Assembly: GCA_021378565.1 (NCBI GenBank)
Contig: JAACJU010000001.1
Span: forward strand, 124,001 to 188,000
Length of the DNA stretch: 64,000 bases
Reading direction: 5' to 3'
DNA from: Arcobacter sp. LC1
Lineage (GTDB): Bacteria; Campylobacterota; Campylobacteria; Campylobacterales; Arcobacteraceae
The position numbers and the translations under genes are program-made. The notes beneath the pieces were generated by a model, which searched no databases, was not told where the DNA came from, and saw only the letters and a list, made by a program, of their open reading frames with translations. Positions 35,330 through 43,533 of the stretch are shown piece by piece (position 1 is the first letter of the stretch; each line of letters starts with the position of its first letter).

Positions 35330-36256
35330 TTACTTAAATTTTGCATAATACTCACTCATTATACCTTCTCTTAATCCATCATCTATAACAATAGAATAAT
35401 CCTTGTCTAAGAGTTCATAAAACTTTTTTAGAATCATTATGCCTATTAAAATAAATTCCTTTTGCCCTTTTCCTAAAATCTCAATAATTTCATTTTCACT
35501 TAAAGTTTTAATTCTTTTAAATTCAAAATCTAAATCTTTTAAATATATTTTTGTTGTATTTATCTTTTTCTTGTCATAGTTTTTATAATGCATTTTATGT
35601 TTTAATGCTGCTAATGTTGTCGATGTTCCAGCTGTAGATATAAAAATAAATTCTTTAAGTTCTTTTTTATTCGCACCAAGTGAATCTTTTAAAAAATCTT
35701 TTAACTCAATAGTTTTTTTGTTTAATACATTTTCAAGCTTGTCAAGTTCACTAAAATTTTCACACTCATTAAATAAAGTAACTATACCAAAATCAAAGGA
35801 TTTTATAAAAGATTTATCTTCTCTTTGAATCATTAGCTCACTTGAGCCACCACCAATATCGAGTGCTAAAAAATCATTATTTTCAATCTTTTCTCTTTTT
35901 AGGGCATTTTTTATAGCTCTCAAAGTTAATTTGGCTTCTTTTTTTGCGCTTATTATTTCAAAATTAACTCCCGTAGCATCAAAAATACTAGCTAAAATTT
36001 GCTGTTTATTTTTTGCGTATCTTAATGCCGCTGTTGTGTATGCAGTAGAATTTTTTGGCTCAAAGCCTAAAAGTTTTTTGCTTTCATTTATTGCAAAAAT
36101 TATTTTGTCTAAGGCTTCTTTTGATATTTGCTTATCATTTTTAAGTCCTCTAGCGGTACCAACGACTTTTTCGTATTCGCCTAAAATCTGTTTATTTTTT
36201 TCATCAAAACATAAAACTCTAAAAGAATTTGAGCCTAAATCAAGTGCGGCCCACAT
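35330..36256 (-). CDS. Ppx/GppA-family exopolyphosphatase or pppGpp phosphatase
   Basis: 308 residues with the actin-like fold of the family: WAALDLGSNSFRVLCF is the first phosphate motif, DFLALDIGGGSSELMI the second, and FISTAGTSTTLAALKHKMHYKNYD matches the ATP/phosphate region. Members hydrolyse polyphosphate or pppGpp. The two activities cannot be separated from this sequence, so no symbol is given. The ATG at 36256 overlaps the pssA stop by one base (TGATG), pointing to coupling. Confidence 0.9.
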   Translation of the reverse strand: MWAALDLGSNSFRVLCFDEKNKQILGEYEKVVGTARGLKNDKQISKEALDKIIFAINESKKLLGFEPKNSTAYTTAALRYAKNKQQILASIFDATGVNFEIISAKKEAKLTLRAIKNALKREKIENNDFLALDIGGGSSELMIQREDKSFIKSFDFGIVTLFNECENFSELDKLENVLNKKTIELKDFLKDSLGANKKELKEFIFISTAGTSTTLAALKHKMHYKNYDKKKINTTKIYLKDLDFEFKRIKTLSENEIIEILGKGQKEFILIGIMILKKFYELLDKDYSIVIDDGLREGIMSEYYAKFK

Positions 36257-36810
36257 CAAAGATGTTTGATTTTAATCTTTGAATTCAAGGCAAAACCTAC
36301 AATAACTACTAATAAAAGTACAAAAACTTGAGGCAACACTCCAGCCAACCAAAGAAGATAAATACAAAATAATAAAATTCCTCCCAAAGGTGTAGGCACA
36401 CCTATGAAGTGTTTTTGCACATCTCCTTCAGTAGCTTCAATATTGAACTGAATCAATCTTCTAAGTCCTGAGATTATATAATAAACAAAAACTACAAAAA
36501 TAATAAAAATATTAATTTCATTTGCTGAATTAAAAATTGCAAAATAAATAAACATAGGTGGAACTATTACAAAAGATAAAAAATCTGCGTAAGAGTCAAG
36601 CTGTATTCCAAATTGCGTTGAGAGTTTATATTTTCTAGCAATTTTGCCATCTATTAAATCAAAAGCACCCCCAATCCATGCAAAAAGAGCACCTGCAAAA
36701 AAACTACTATGAGTTATAAAGTAAATTGCTAAAACTCCAGCGGCAATATTTCCAAAAGTTGCTAAATTTGCTAAATTAAAGTGACTGTTCTTATTAAATA
36801 AAAAAGACAT
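36256..36810 (-). CDS. pssA: CDP-diacylglycerol-serine O-phosphatidyltransferase
   Basis: PssA makes phosphatidylserine in the inner membrane, the precursor of phosphatidylethanolamine. The 184-residue product has the complete CDP-alcohol phosphotransferase signature: DLIDGKIARKYK, then G eight residues on and two Asp (GIQLDSYAD) near residues 50-75. About five hydrophobic segments are present. It is shorter than many PssA proteins, but the conserved core is complete. The ppx/gppA gene follows with a one-base overlap. Confidence 0.9.
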   Translation of the reverse strand: MSFLFNKNSHFNLANLATFGNIAAGVLAIYFITHSSFFAGALFAWIGGAFDLIDGKIARKYKLSTQFGIQLDSYADFLSFVIVPPMFIYFAIFNSANEINIFIIFVVFVYYIISGLRRLIQFNIEATEGDVQKHFIGVPTPLGGILLFCIYLLWLAGVLPQVFVLLLVVIVGFALNSKIKIKHL

Positions 36811-36938
36811 TGTTATCCTTATGAATTATTTTTAATTATAGCTAAAACTTCATAAAGACATTTTCATAAACAGATTAAAAGACATTTTTTGCTTTTTTTT
36901 GGACATTTGGTTATAATCATTGCTTTTTAAGGAAGATA

Positions 36939-38486
36939 ATGCTAAAAGATTTTTTTAATACCCTAGTTGGAAAGTGCGCTAAAAACGATATACTCTCAGG
37001 CATAGTAGTATCAGTAGCCTTAGTCCCTGAAGCTGTTGGTTTTTCACTAATTGCTGGAGTGTCACCTATTGTTGGACTTTATACTGCTTTTATCTTAGGA
37101 TTAATTACTGCTTTTATTGGTGGAAAAGCTGGGATGATTTCAGGTGCTACGGGTGCGGTTGCTGTTGTGCTTATTAGCCTTGCAATTAAATTAAAAGAAG
37201 CTTTACCAAATGATGTTTACGCAAATTTACTTAAAAATCATGAATTATCATCTTATATTTTACAATATATTTTAGCAGCAACTATTTTAGCAGGTTGTAT
37301 CCAAGTTCTTATTGGGATTTTTAAACTTGGTAAATTTATAAGATTAGTGCCTCAACCTGCAATGTACGGTTTTGTAAATGGTCTTGCTGTAGTTATTGCA
37401 ATGGCGCAATTTCATCTTTTCAAAGGACAATCTTGGGTTATGTACGCCCTAGTTTGCGCTACTATGTTAATCGTGCAATTTTTTCCAAAACTCACAAAGG
37501 CAATTCCTGCTGGTTTAGTTGCTATCATAGTAGTTTCAGCTTTTGTTGTTATTTTTGGAATTGACACAAAAAGAGTTGGGGATTTGGCAAACATCTCTGG
37601 AGCATTTCCAAGCTTTGGCATACCTTCGGTTCATTTTAGTCTTAACACCTTGCTTATCATCTTGCCATATTCTATACTTGTTGCACTTGTCGGATTGATT
37701 GAATCTTTGCTTACACTTTCTGTAATTGATGAAATGGATGGACAAAGAGGAAGAGGAAATAAAGAATGTATAGCTCAAGGCACAGGTAATATCTTTTGTG
37801 GATTTTTTGGAGCAATGGCAGGATGTGCACTAATCGGACAATCCTTAATCAACTTTTCAAATGGTGGCAGAGGAAGACTTTCGTCCTTGATTGCGTCTTG
37901 TCTTTTGATATGCTTTGTAGTATTTTTATCAAAATACATAGCTATAATTCCCCTGGCAGTTTTAGTAGGTATTATGTTTATGGTGGCGATTGGAACTTTT
38001 GAATGGGAAAGTGCGCATAGAATAAAACATATGCCAAATTCAGATAGGTTTGTATTAGTTTGCGTAACTATCATAACAATTTTTTCAGATTTAGCCATAG
38101 CTGTAATCACAGGTATTATAATATCTGCTTTAGTTTTTGCTTGGAAACACTCTAAAATAAGCTCAAAAATTTCAAAAGAAAATGAAGACACTAAAGTTTA
38201 TACTTTTGATGGAGCTTTATTCTTTGGTTCAACTAGGTCTTTTTTTGATTTATTTGATTTAGAAAAAGATCCTAAAAATATAATACTTGATTTTGCAAAT
38301 GCAAGAGTGGCTGATATTTCTGGAGTTGAGGCGATTGATAGTATCACAAAAAAATATGCCCAAAAAGGTAAAATTTTAAAAATAAGACATTTAAGCCAAG
38401 ATTGCAAAAAGATTTTAAAAGATGCTGGACCATATTGCCAATATTCTGAAGATGATCCAACTTATAAAGTAGCAATAAATTACTAA
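36939..38486 (+). CDS. SulP-family anion transporter with STAS domain
   Basis: 515 residues. The first 400 hold about 10-12 membrane segments, with VALVPEAVGFSLIAGVSPIVGLYTAF near the N-terminus, the SulP signature, and GGKAGMISGATGAVAVV next. A cytoplasmic STAS domain (about 415-500) ends the protein, with ILDFANARVADISGVEAID in the usual place of the anti-sigma-antagonist loop. SulP carriers move sulfate, bicarbonate or other anions; the substrate is unknown. It is a single-gene unit. Confidence 0.93.
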   Translation: MLKDFFNTLVGKCAKNDILSGIVVSVALVPEAVGFSLIAGVSPIVGLYTAFILGLITAFIGGKAGMISGATGAVAVVLISLAIKLKEALPNDVYANLLKNHELSSYILQYILAATILAGCIQVLIGIFKLGKFIRLVPQPAMYGFVNGLAVVIAMAQFHLFKGQSWVMYALVCATMLIVQFFPKLTKAIPAGLVAIIVVSAFVVIFGIDTKRVGDLANISGAFPSFGIPSVHFSLNTLLIILPYSILVALVGLIESLLTLSVIDEMDGQRGRGNKECIAQGTGNIFCGFFGAMAGCALIGQSLINFSNGGRGRLSSLIASCLLICFVVFLSKYIAIIPLAVLVGIMFMVAIGTFEWESAHRIKHMPNSDRFVLVCVTIITIFSDLAIAVITGIIISALVFAWKHSKISSKISKENEDTKVYTFDGALFFGSTRSFFDLFDLEKDPKNIILDFANARVADISGVEAIDSITKKYAQKGKILKIRHLSQDCKKILKDAGPYCQYSEDDPTYKVAINY

Positions 38487-38518
38487 ATTATTGAATTATC
38501 ACTTACTAATTAAATATT

Positions 38519-39427
38519 TTAAAAACTTAGAACGAAACTTAAAACAAAAAAAGAAAGAATGGTTTCTAAAGTAATTATTGAAGACATCAAAGGCACATCG
38601 CCCCTTTCTTGTCTTGCTAAAACAAAAGATGATGGTGCAGTTGGCAAAGATGCAAAAATAATCAATAATGACAACATAGTTTTATCTAAAGAAAAATACC
38701 TTCCAAGCAAATAAATAACAATTAATGATAAAAATAATTTTGCAAAACAAGATACAAATATTTCTAACTTTTTAGCTTTCATTTCCTTAATAACCAAACC
38801 AAAACCTACAGACATAAGTCCCATAGGTAAGGCAGCTTGACTTAGAGTAAAAATAATTTTATTTATACTAACAGGCAAATTTATTTGGAAAAAAGCTAAA
38901 GTTCCGCCTATTATACAGGCTATTATCAAGGGATTTTTAAAAATCATTTTAAAGAGATAAATAAAACTAAATCTATCTTCATTTACAAAAATTGCAAAAG
39001 TGCTTATACATATAATATTGTTAAAAGGAATAACAAAGGTAAGCAAAATAGCGGCCAAAACAAGCCCTTTGGAAGAAAAAAATGAAGCGCTAAGAGCTAA
39101 AAAAACATAAGTATTAAACCTTATTCCTCCTTGGACTATTGAGGTAAAAGATTTTGGATTAAATTTAAGTATTTTGTTCAAAACAAGCATTACAAGCAAA
39201 ACTATAAAAATCATCAATAAAGCAGAAAGAATATAATAAAAACTTTCTTTTGCATTTAGATTTGCGTCCTTTAATTTTGAAATTAAAAGTGCAGGCATTA
39301 AAACATTGTAAGTTAATTTATCAGCTAATGGCCAAAATTCATAGGCAGGAAATTTTATTTTTTTAAAAAAATAGCCAAGCAAGATTAAGGAAAAAATCGG
39401 AATTAAAGCAGATAAAATATTAGGCAT
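38519..39427 (-). CDS. AEC-family auxin efflux carrier-like transporter
   Basis: 302 residues with about ten hydrophobic segments arranged as two five-helix halves. ALIPIFSLILLGYFFKK at the N-terminus, FNTYVFLALSASFF in the middle, and LPTAPSSFVLARQERGD near residue 265 are typical of bacterial AEC proteins, which export small organic acids or malate-type metabolites. It is 34 nt downstream of ttcA on the same strand and could share a transcript. Substrate unknown. Confidence 0.9.
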   Translation of the reverse strand: MPNILSALIPIFSLILLGYFFKKIKFPAYEFWPLADKLTYNVLMPALLISKLKDANLNAKESFYYILSALLMIFIVLLVMLVLNKILKFNPKSFTSIVQGGIRFNTYVFLALSASFFSSKGLVLAAILLTFVIPFNNIICISTFAIFVNEDRFSFIYLFKMIFKNPLIIACIIGGTLAFFQINLPVSINKIIFTLSQAALPMGLMSVGFGLVIKEMKAKKLEIFVSCFAKLFLSLIVIYLLGRYFSLDKTMLSLLIIFASLPTAPSSFVLARQERGDVPLMSSIITLETILSFFVLSFVLSF

Positions 39428-39460
39428 TTTTCTTCACCTTAGAGAATATTTTTGGATAAA

Positions 39461-40216
39461 TTAATTTTCTATATATTTTTCATCAAAAAAAGAACCTACT
39501 TGAATATTTTCAAAAGCTGCTCGCATTGATATAAATATTCTAGGATTTTGCTCTTCAAGTTTTTCTAGCATTTTTTTCATTTCAGCTCTTGCATGTGGCA
39601 TTTTTATATCAAACCTCATAGCTGGACATGCCTCATCACTTACAACTTGTAGTTTATTACTAAGAGCAAAAGCTTGCATTTGTCTTTCTCTACAAAAAAT
39701 CAAAGGGCGAATAATCTTTAAGCCGTTTTCTGCTTCATAAATTGGAGGCATAGACCTAAAAGCACCTGAATAAAAAAAATTCATAAAAAAACTCTCCATT
39801 GCGTCATCAAGATGATGCCCTAGAGCTAATTTATTGTAGCCATTTTGCAAGGCATAAGCATACAAATATCCTCTTCTCATTCGTGAGAAAAATGAACAAA
39901 AAGAAGAATTTTTTCGTATCTTCTCTTTCGCTAACTCAAAGATTTTTGTATCTAAAATTTCATGTTTTATGCCATATTTTTCGCAATGTTTTGTCAAAAA
40001 ACTAAGGTCTTCTCCCATGCCGTAAGTAATGCTTAAAGCTGTAAAGCTAAAGTCATAAGGTGCCACTTTTTTAATATGTTTTAAGGCATGCAAAAGAGTA
40101 GTTGAATCCTTGCCTCCACTAAAACCTACTAAAACTTTATCATTTTTTTCGATTAGCTTGTACCTTGCATTTGTTTTTGCTGCTAGTTTTGAGATTTTTT
40201 TGCTGAGTTCTATCAA
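39461..40216 (-). CDS. ttcA: TtcA-like tRNA 2-thiocytidine synthetase
   Basis: 251 residues of the PP-loop ATPase family that thiolates C32 in some tRNAs. The PP-loop GFSGGKDST is at about 31-39, and LGHHLDDAMESFFMNFFYSG and IRPLIFCRERQ match TtcA. In E. coli TtcA two cysteines of the Fe-S cluster form CxxC (CSLCSRLRRG); here the segment is CSFFSRMRRG (near residue 106), so only the first remains. The third ligand region has one cysteine (DEACPAMRFD). This may be a distinct subgroup in the phylum. Function of this form is inferred. Confidence 0.85.
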   Translation of the reverse strand: MIELSKKISKLAAKTNARYKLIEKNDKVLVGFSGGKDSTTLLHALKHIKKVAPYDFSFTALSITYGMGEDLSFLTKHCEKYGIKHEILDTKIFELAKEKIRKNSSFCSFFSRMRRGYLYAYALQNGYNKLALGHHLDDAMESFFMNFFYSGAFRSMPPIYEAENGLKIIRPLIFCRERQMQAFALSNKLQVVSDEACPAMRFDIKMPHARAEMKKMLEKLEEQNPRIFISMRAAFENIQVGSFFDEKYIEN

Positions 40217-40273
40217 GTAGCTATCCTAAATAAATTTTACAAATTATAGCAAAAAGCTGAAAAAACTTTATTA

Positions 40274-40301
40274 AAAGTCTCAAAATTAAGACTTTTTTTT
40301 A
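40274..40301 (+). terminator. Orphan terminator-shaped hairpin upstream of the moeA operon
   Basis: AAAAGTCT-N8-AGACTTTT forms an 8-bp stem that continues into a run of T on the plus strand. It lies 39 nt before the start of the 68-residue ORF and just upstream of a TATAAT at about 40311-40319. No plus-strand gene ends nearby, so it may stop read-through or an unrecognised transcript. Confidence 0.4.
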
Positions 40302-40340
40302 GAAAAAACTATATAATTAGACCTAAGATAAAGGGTATAA

Positions 40341-40547
40341 ATGAAAGATATAGAAATAAAAGAATTTGAAAATAAGATTATGCAAGATATATTGCCTCAT
40401 ATTGTAAGTCTAAGTAAATTAGAGATAAAAAATATAATTGATGAAGTGCAGATAAAAAATACATCTTTACCCAAAGGTTTTGGAGAAATGCTTTATGCAA
40501 AAATTTTAGAACAAAAACATAAACAACACAAAAAAGGTATAAAATGA
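40341..40547 (+). CDS. Small hypothetical protein preceding moeA
   Basis: 68 residues, charged, predicted helical, without a membrane segment or known motif. It starts MKDIEIKEFE with AAAGGG about 8 nt upstream and overlaps the moeA start by 4 nt (ATGA), which supports translation and coupling. Its place directly before moeA suggests a link to molybdenum cofactor use, but nothing in the sequence shows this. Confidence 0.65.
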   Translation: MKDIEIKEFENKIMQDILPHIVSLSKLEIKNIIDEVQIKNTSLPKGFGEMLYAKILEQKHKQHKKGIK

Positions 40548-41776
40548 GAAATATAATTAGCTTTGATAAAGCCATAGATTTTATAAATGACTTAGAACTT
40601 CCAAGCCCAACTAGGCAAAAATTATTTATTTCAGATGCCTTAGGTTTCATTTTGGCTGAAGATGTAAAAGCAAAAGAAAATAGTCCAGCTTTCAAAACTT
40701 CTGGCATGGATGGCTACGCTTTTTGTCATGATGATTTTAGCAAAAATTCGAACGAAATCAAACTAAAAATTTTAGGGGACAATCCAGCAGGCAGTGAAAA
40801 TTGCATAAAACTAGAAAAAAATACTTGTATCAAAACTTTTACAGGCTCACTTATGCCAAAGGGGAGTGATACTTTAATACCTATTGAAAATGTTGAAGTT
40901 CAAAATAATTGTATTTTAATAAAAAAAGAAGTTCCAAAAGGTTTTGCTATTAGGCCAATTGGAGAAAACTATAAACTTGACGAAATGCTTATAAAAAAAG
41001 GTACAAAAATATCTTACGCCCAAGTTGGAGTTTTAGCATCACTAAACATATCTCAAGTTTTAGTTTATAAAAAGCCCCTAATTTCTATAGTAGGCACTGG
41101 TAGCGAGGTTTTAGACCTAGGTGAAACTCAAACAAATCATTCACAAATTAGAAGCTCAAACCATCTAGCTATTGAAGCCCTAGCTAAAAATTTAGGTGCA
41201 AGCACTTTGCAACTTGGGCTAGTAAAAGATGATATAGATTCGATCAAAGCCCTTTTTAAAGACGCTCTTAATACAAGTGATATACTTGTGACAACAGGTG
41301 GGGTTAGCGTAGGAGATTATGATTTTGTTCAAGATGTTATAAAAAATGATTTAGGTGCAAAAGTTTTATTTCATGGTATAAATATGAAACCTGGTATGCA
41401 TGTACTTCTTGCTAGAAAGGATAATAAAATTATCTTAGCACTTCCTGGTTTTGCTTATTCTTGTGTTGTTTGCGCTATTTTATTTCTTTTACCTCTGATA
41501 AAACAATTTAGCAAAGAAAAGCTAGAATTAAAACAAATTAAAGCTAAAATGGAAGTTGATTTCAAAAAAGCAAATAAAAAAAGAATCTTTACAGCTTGCA
41601 ATGTAAGATATGAAAATGGTGAATACTCACTAAACTTTGACGGTAAAAAACAAGGAACTTCTGCAATTTTAAGTAATTTACTTGATAATCCTGCCTTGCT
41701 TATTCAGTACGAAGAAGATGAAGATTTAAAAGCTGGAGATTTGGTTGATGCTATGCTTATTGATACAATTTACTAA
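40544..41776 (+). CDS. moeA: Molybdopterin molybdenumtransferase
   Basis: MoeA inserts molybdate (or tungstate) into molybdopterin. The 410-residue product has the family layout: SPAFKTSGMDGYAF near residue 50, the G(D/E)NPAGSE domain, AIRPIGENYK, the MPT-binding GTGSEVLDLGE, TTGGVSVGDYDFV, and LPGFAYSCVVC near the end (usually LPGNPVS). The last two domains are complete. It overlaps the preceding small ORF by 4 nt. Molybdoenzyme genes are not in the window. Confidence 0.95.
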   Translation: MRNIISFDKAIDFINDLELPSPTRQKLFISDALGFILAEDVKAKENSPAFKTSGMDGYAFCHDDFSKNSNEIKLKILGDNPAGSENCIKLEKNTCIKTFTGSLMPKGSDTLIPIENVEVQNNCILIKKEVPKGFAIRPIGENYKLDEMLIKKGTKISYAQVGVLASLNISQVLVYKKPLISIVGTGSEVLDLGETQTNHSQIRSSNHLAIEALAKNLGASTLQLGLVKDDIDSIKALFKDALNTSDILVTTGGVSVGDYDFVQDVIKNDLGAKVLFHGINMKPGMHVLLARKDNKIILALPGFAYSCVVCAILFLLPLIKQFSKEKLELKQIKAKMEVDFKKANKKRIFTACNVRYENGEYSLNFDGKKQGTSAILSNLLDNPALLIQYEEDEDLKAGDLVDAMLIDTIY

Positions 41777-41896
41777 GATTTGGTATCTCAATATTTACAT
41801 CTAATGCCAACAACTAAATTTTTATAGAACTTAATTATTTTGTAATGTAAGTATTTTTTTAAATCCTCTTCAAAAATATTTTAATTTTACTAATCA

Positions 41897-41935
41897 AATA
41901 TCTATCCATCTCAAAAGACAGATAGATATTATTTT
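41897..41935. terminator. Bidirectional terminator between moeA and the Ste24-like gene
   Basis: AATATCTATC (41897-41906) and GATAGATATT (41921-41930) make a perfect 10-bp stem with a 14-nt loop, followed by ATTTTTC on the plus strand. On the minus strand it immediately follows the protease stop codon. The position between two convergent genes fits shared termination. Confidence 0.65.
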
Positions 41936-43131
41936 TCTTTGTATCCAAGTCTTTTTAGTCTTGCTATTAAAGGCGGATGAGAATAATAAAAAAATACAAA
42001 AGCCTTGCAAGAAAATGGAAAAGATTTATTTTCATTTATAAGTTTTAAAAGAGCTGATTTTAAATCTTCTTTTGAAGTTAAATTAGCACCAAATTTATCT
42101 GCATTATATTCATTTTTTCTTGAAATTAAAGAAATTATAGGCATAAGAAAAAAAGATAAAAATGGTGTAAAGATTAAAAATAAAATCATAAGTGAAGCTG
42201 GAGAATTTTCTAAATTTAAAGAGTTAAATAAACTCTGTGGTAAATTCCCAAAGATAGCAAAAAAGCAAAATAACATAACAGCCATCACTCCAATATTTTT
42301 TAAAATATCTTTGTTTTTAAAATGCCCTAGCTCATGTCCTAAAACTGCTAAAAGCTCATTTGTGCTTAGTTTTTCTATCAAAGTATCAAATAATACCACT
42401 CTTTTAGTCTTACCAAGTCCACCAAAATAAGCATTTAACCTTGAGTCTCTTTTACTAGCATCCACACTAAAAACTCCTTTAGATTTAAAGCCTACACTTG
42501 TTAGTAAATTTGTTATTTTTTTATCAAGTTTTTTATCTTCTAAAGGTAAAAATTTATCAAACATTTTTTCTCTAATTAATGGGTAAAGCATATTTGTTAA
42601 AATAATGATTACGAATATAAAAATAAAAGAATATATCCACCAAATTGGCAAATATGTAATTATTAAAAAAAGTCCATAAATTACAATATTCCCTAACACA
42701 AAAAACAAAATAGCGCTTTTTAGTGTATCTTTTATAAAAAGCTTAATAGTCATTTTAGAAAAACCATATTTTTTGTCAAGTCCAAAACTAGAATACAAAG
42801 ATATTGGCAAAGAAAGCACCCAAGATATGACAATAAATAAATCAAGTAAAACCAAAGTTTTAAGCCAAGCCTGCTCTATTTGTAAATGATTCTGTAAAAA
42901 TACAATTCCAAATAAAACCCAAAGACAAAAAATCAAAAATGAATAAATATGGCTTATTAGGGCTACTTTTTCCTTATCAATTGAATAATGCCCTGCTTTT
43001 ATGTAGTTTTCTTTCGATAGAAAAAGAGCTTTTTTATCTAAAAATTTTGGGACATAAGAAATCTGATTTAAAGACACATAAACGCTACATAAAAAATATA
43101 AAATATACCCTATTACTAAAAATTCTAACAC
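41929..43131 (-). CDS. M48-family membrane metalloprotease (Ste24/CAAX protease type)
   Basis: 400 residues with several membrane segments in the first 230 residues and the zinc motif LGHELGHFKNKD near residue 265. A downstream Glu in NEYNADKFGANL (about residue 340) completes the site. Bacterial Ste24-type proteases act at the inner membrane, probably in protein quality control, since prenylation is not expected here. The gene is transcribed with the YbgC thioesterase gene 16 nt upstream. Confidence 0.92.
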   Translation of the reverse strand: MLEFLVIGYILYFLCSVYVSLNQISYVPKFLDKKALFLSKENYIKAGHYSIDKEKVALISHIYSFLIFCLWVLFGIVFLQNHLQIEQAWLKTLVLLDLFIVISWVLSLPISLYSSFGLDKKYGFSKMTIKLFIKDTLKSAILFFVLGNIVIYGLFLIITYLPIWWIYSFIFIFVIIILTNMLYPLIREKMFDKFLPLEDKKLDKKITNLLTSVGFKSKGVFSVDASKRDSRLNAYFGGLGKTKRVVLFDTLIEKLSTNELLAVLGHELGHFKNKDILKNIGVMAVMLFCFFAIFGNLPQSLFNSLNLENSPASLMILFLIFTPFLSFFLMPIISLISRKNEYNADKFGANLTSKEDLKSALLKLINENKSFPFSCKAFVFFYYSHPPLIARLKRLGYKEK

Positions 43132-43147
43132 AAATCAACCTTCTAAA

Positions 43148-43519
43148 TTATTTTATAGTTTTAAAAAAATCAAATACATCTTCAGGTATTTTGCAAGCTT
43201 TTTCATTATGGACATAAACTAAAGTTATTTTCAAGCTAAAAATTAACTCTTCGTCCTTGTATATTCTTTGCTCCATAAGTAAAGATGCTTTCCTTTTTGT
43301 GATACTCTCACATTTAATATCCAACATATCACCAAGCTTCGCTGATTTTATAAATTCTGCTTCAAGATGCCTCGCTACAAAAAAATATTCGTCCGAATGT
43401 GGACTTAGCCCCTTGGAAAAAAATAGCTCGCTTCTAGCTCTTTCACAAAAAGAGATATAATTTGAATGATAAACTATGCCACAGCAATCTGTATCTTCAT
43501 AATAAACTCTTATTTTCAT
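43148..43519 (-). CDS. ybgC: YbgC-type acyl-CoA thioesterase
   Basis: 123 residues, a single hot-dog domain starting MKIRVYYEDTDCCGIVYHSNYI. The D in DTDCCGxVYH (residue 11) is the catalytic-type Asp of the 4-hydroxybenzoyl-CoA thioesterase/YbgC family. ERARSELFF follows, as in the family. YbgC in other bacteria is tied to phospholipid synthesis and lies beside tol-pal genes; here it lies between a metalloprotease and an uncharacterised 696-residue protein. tol genes are not seen. Confidence 0.92.
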   Translation of the reverse strand: MKIRVYYEDTDCCGIVYHSNYISFCERARSELFFSKGLSPHSDEYFFVARHLEAEFIKSAKLGDMLDIKCESITKRKASLLMEQRIYKDEELIFSLKITLVYVHNEKACKIPEDVFDFFKTIK

Positions 43520-43533
43520 ATCAAATCTCTTAG

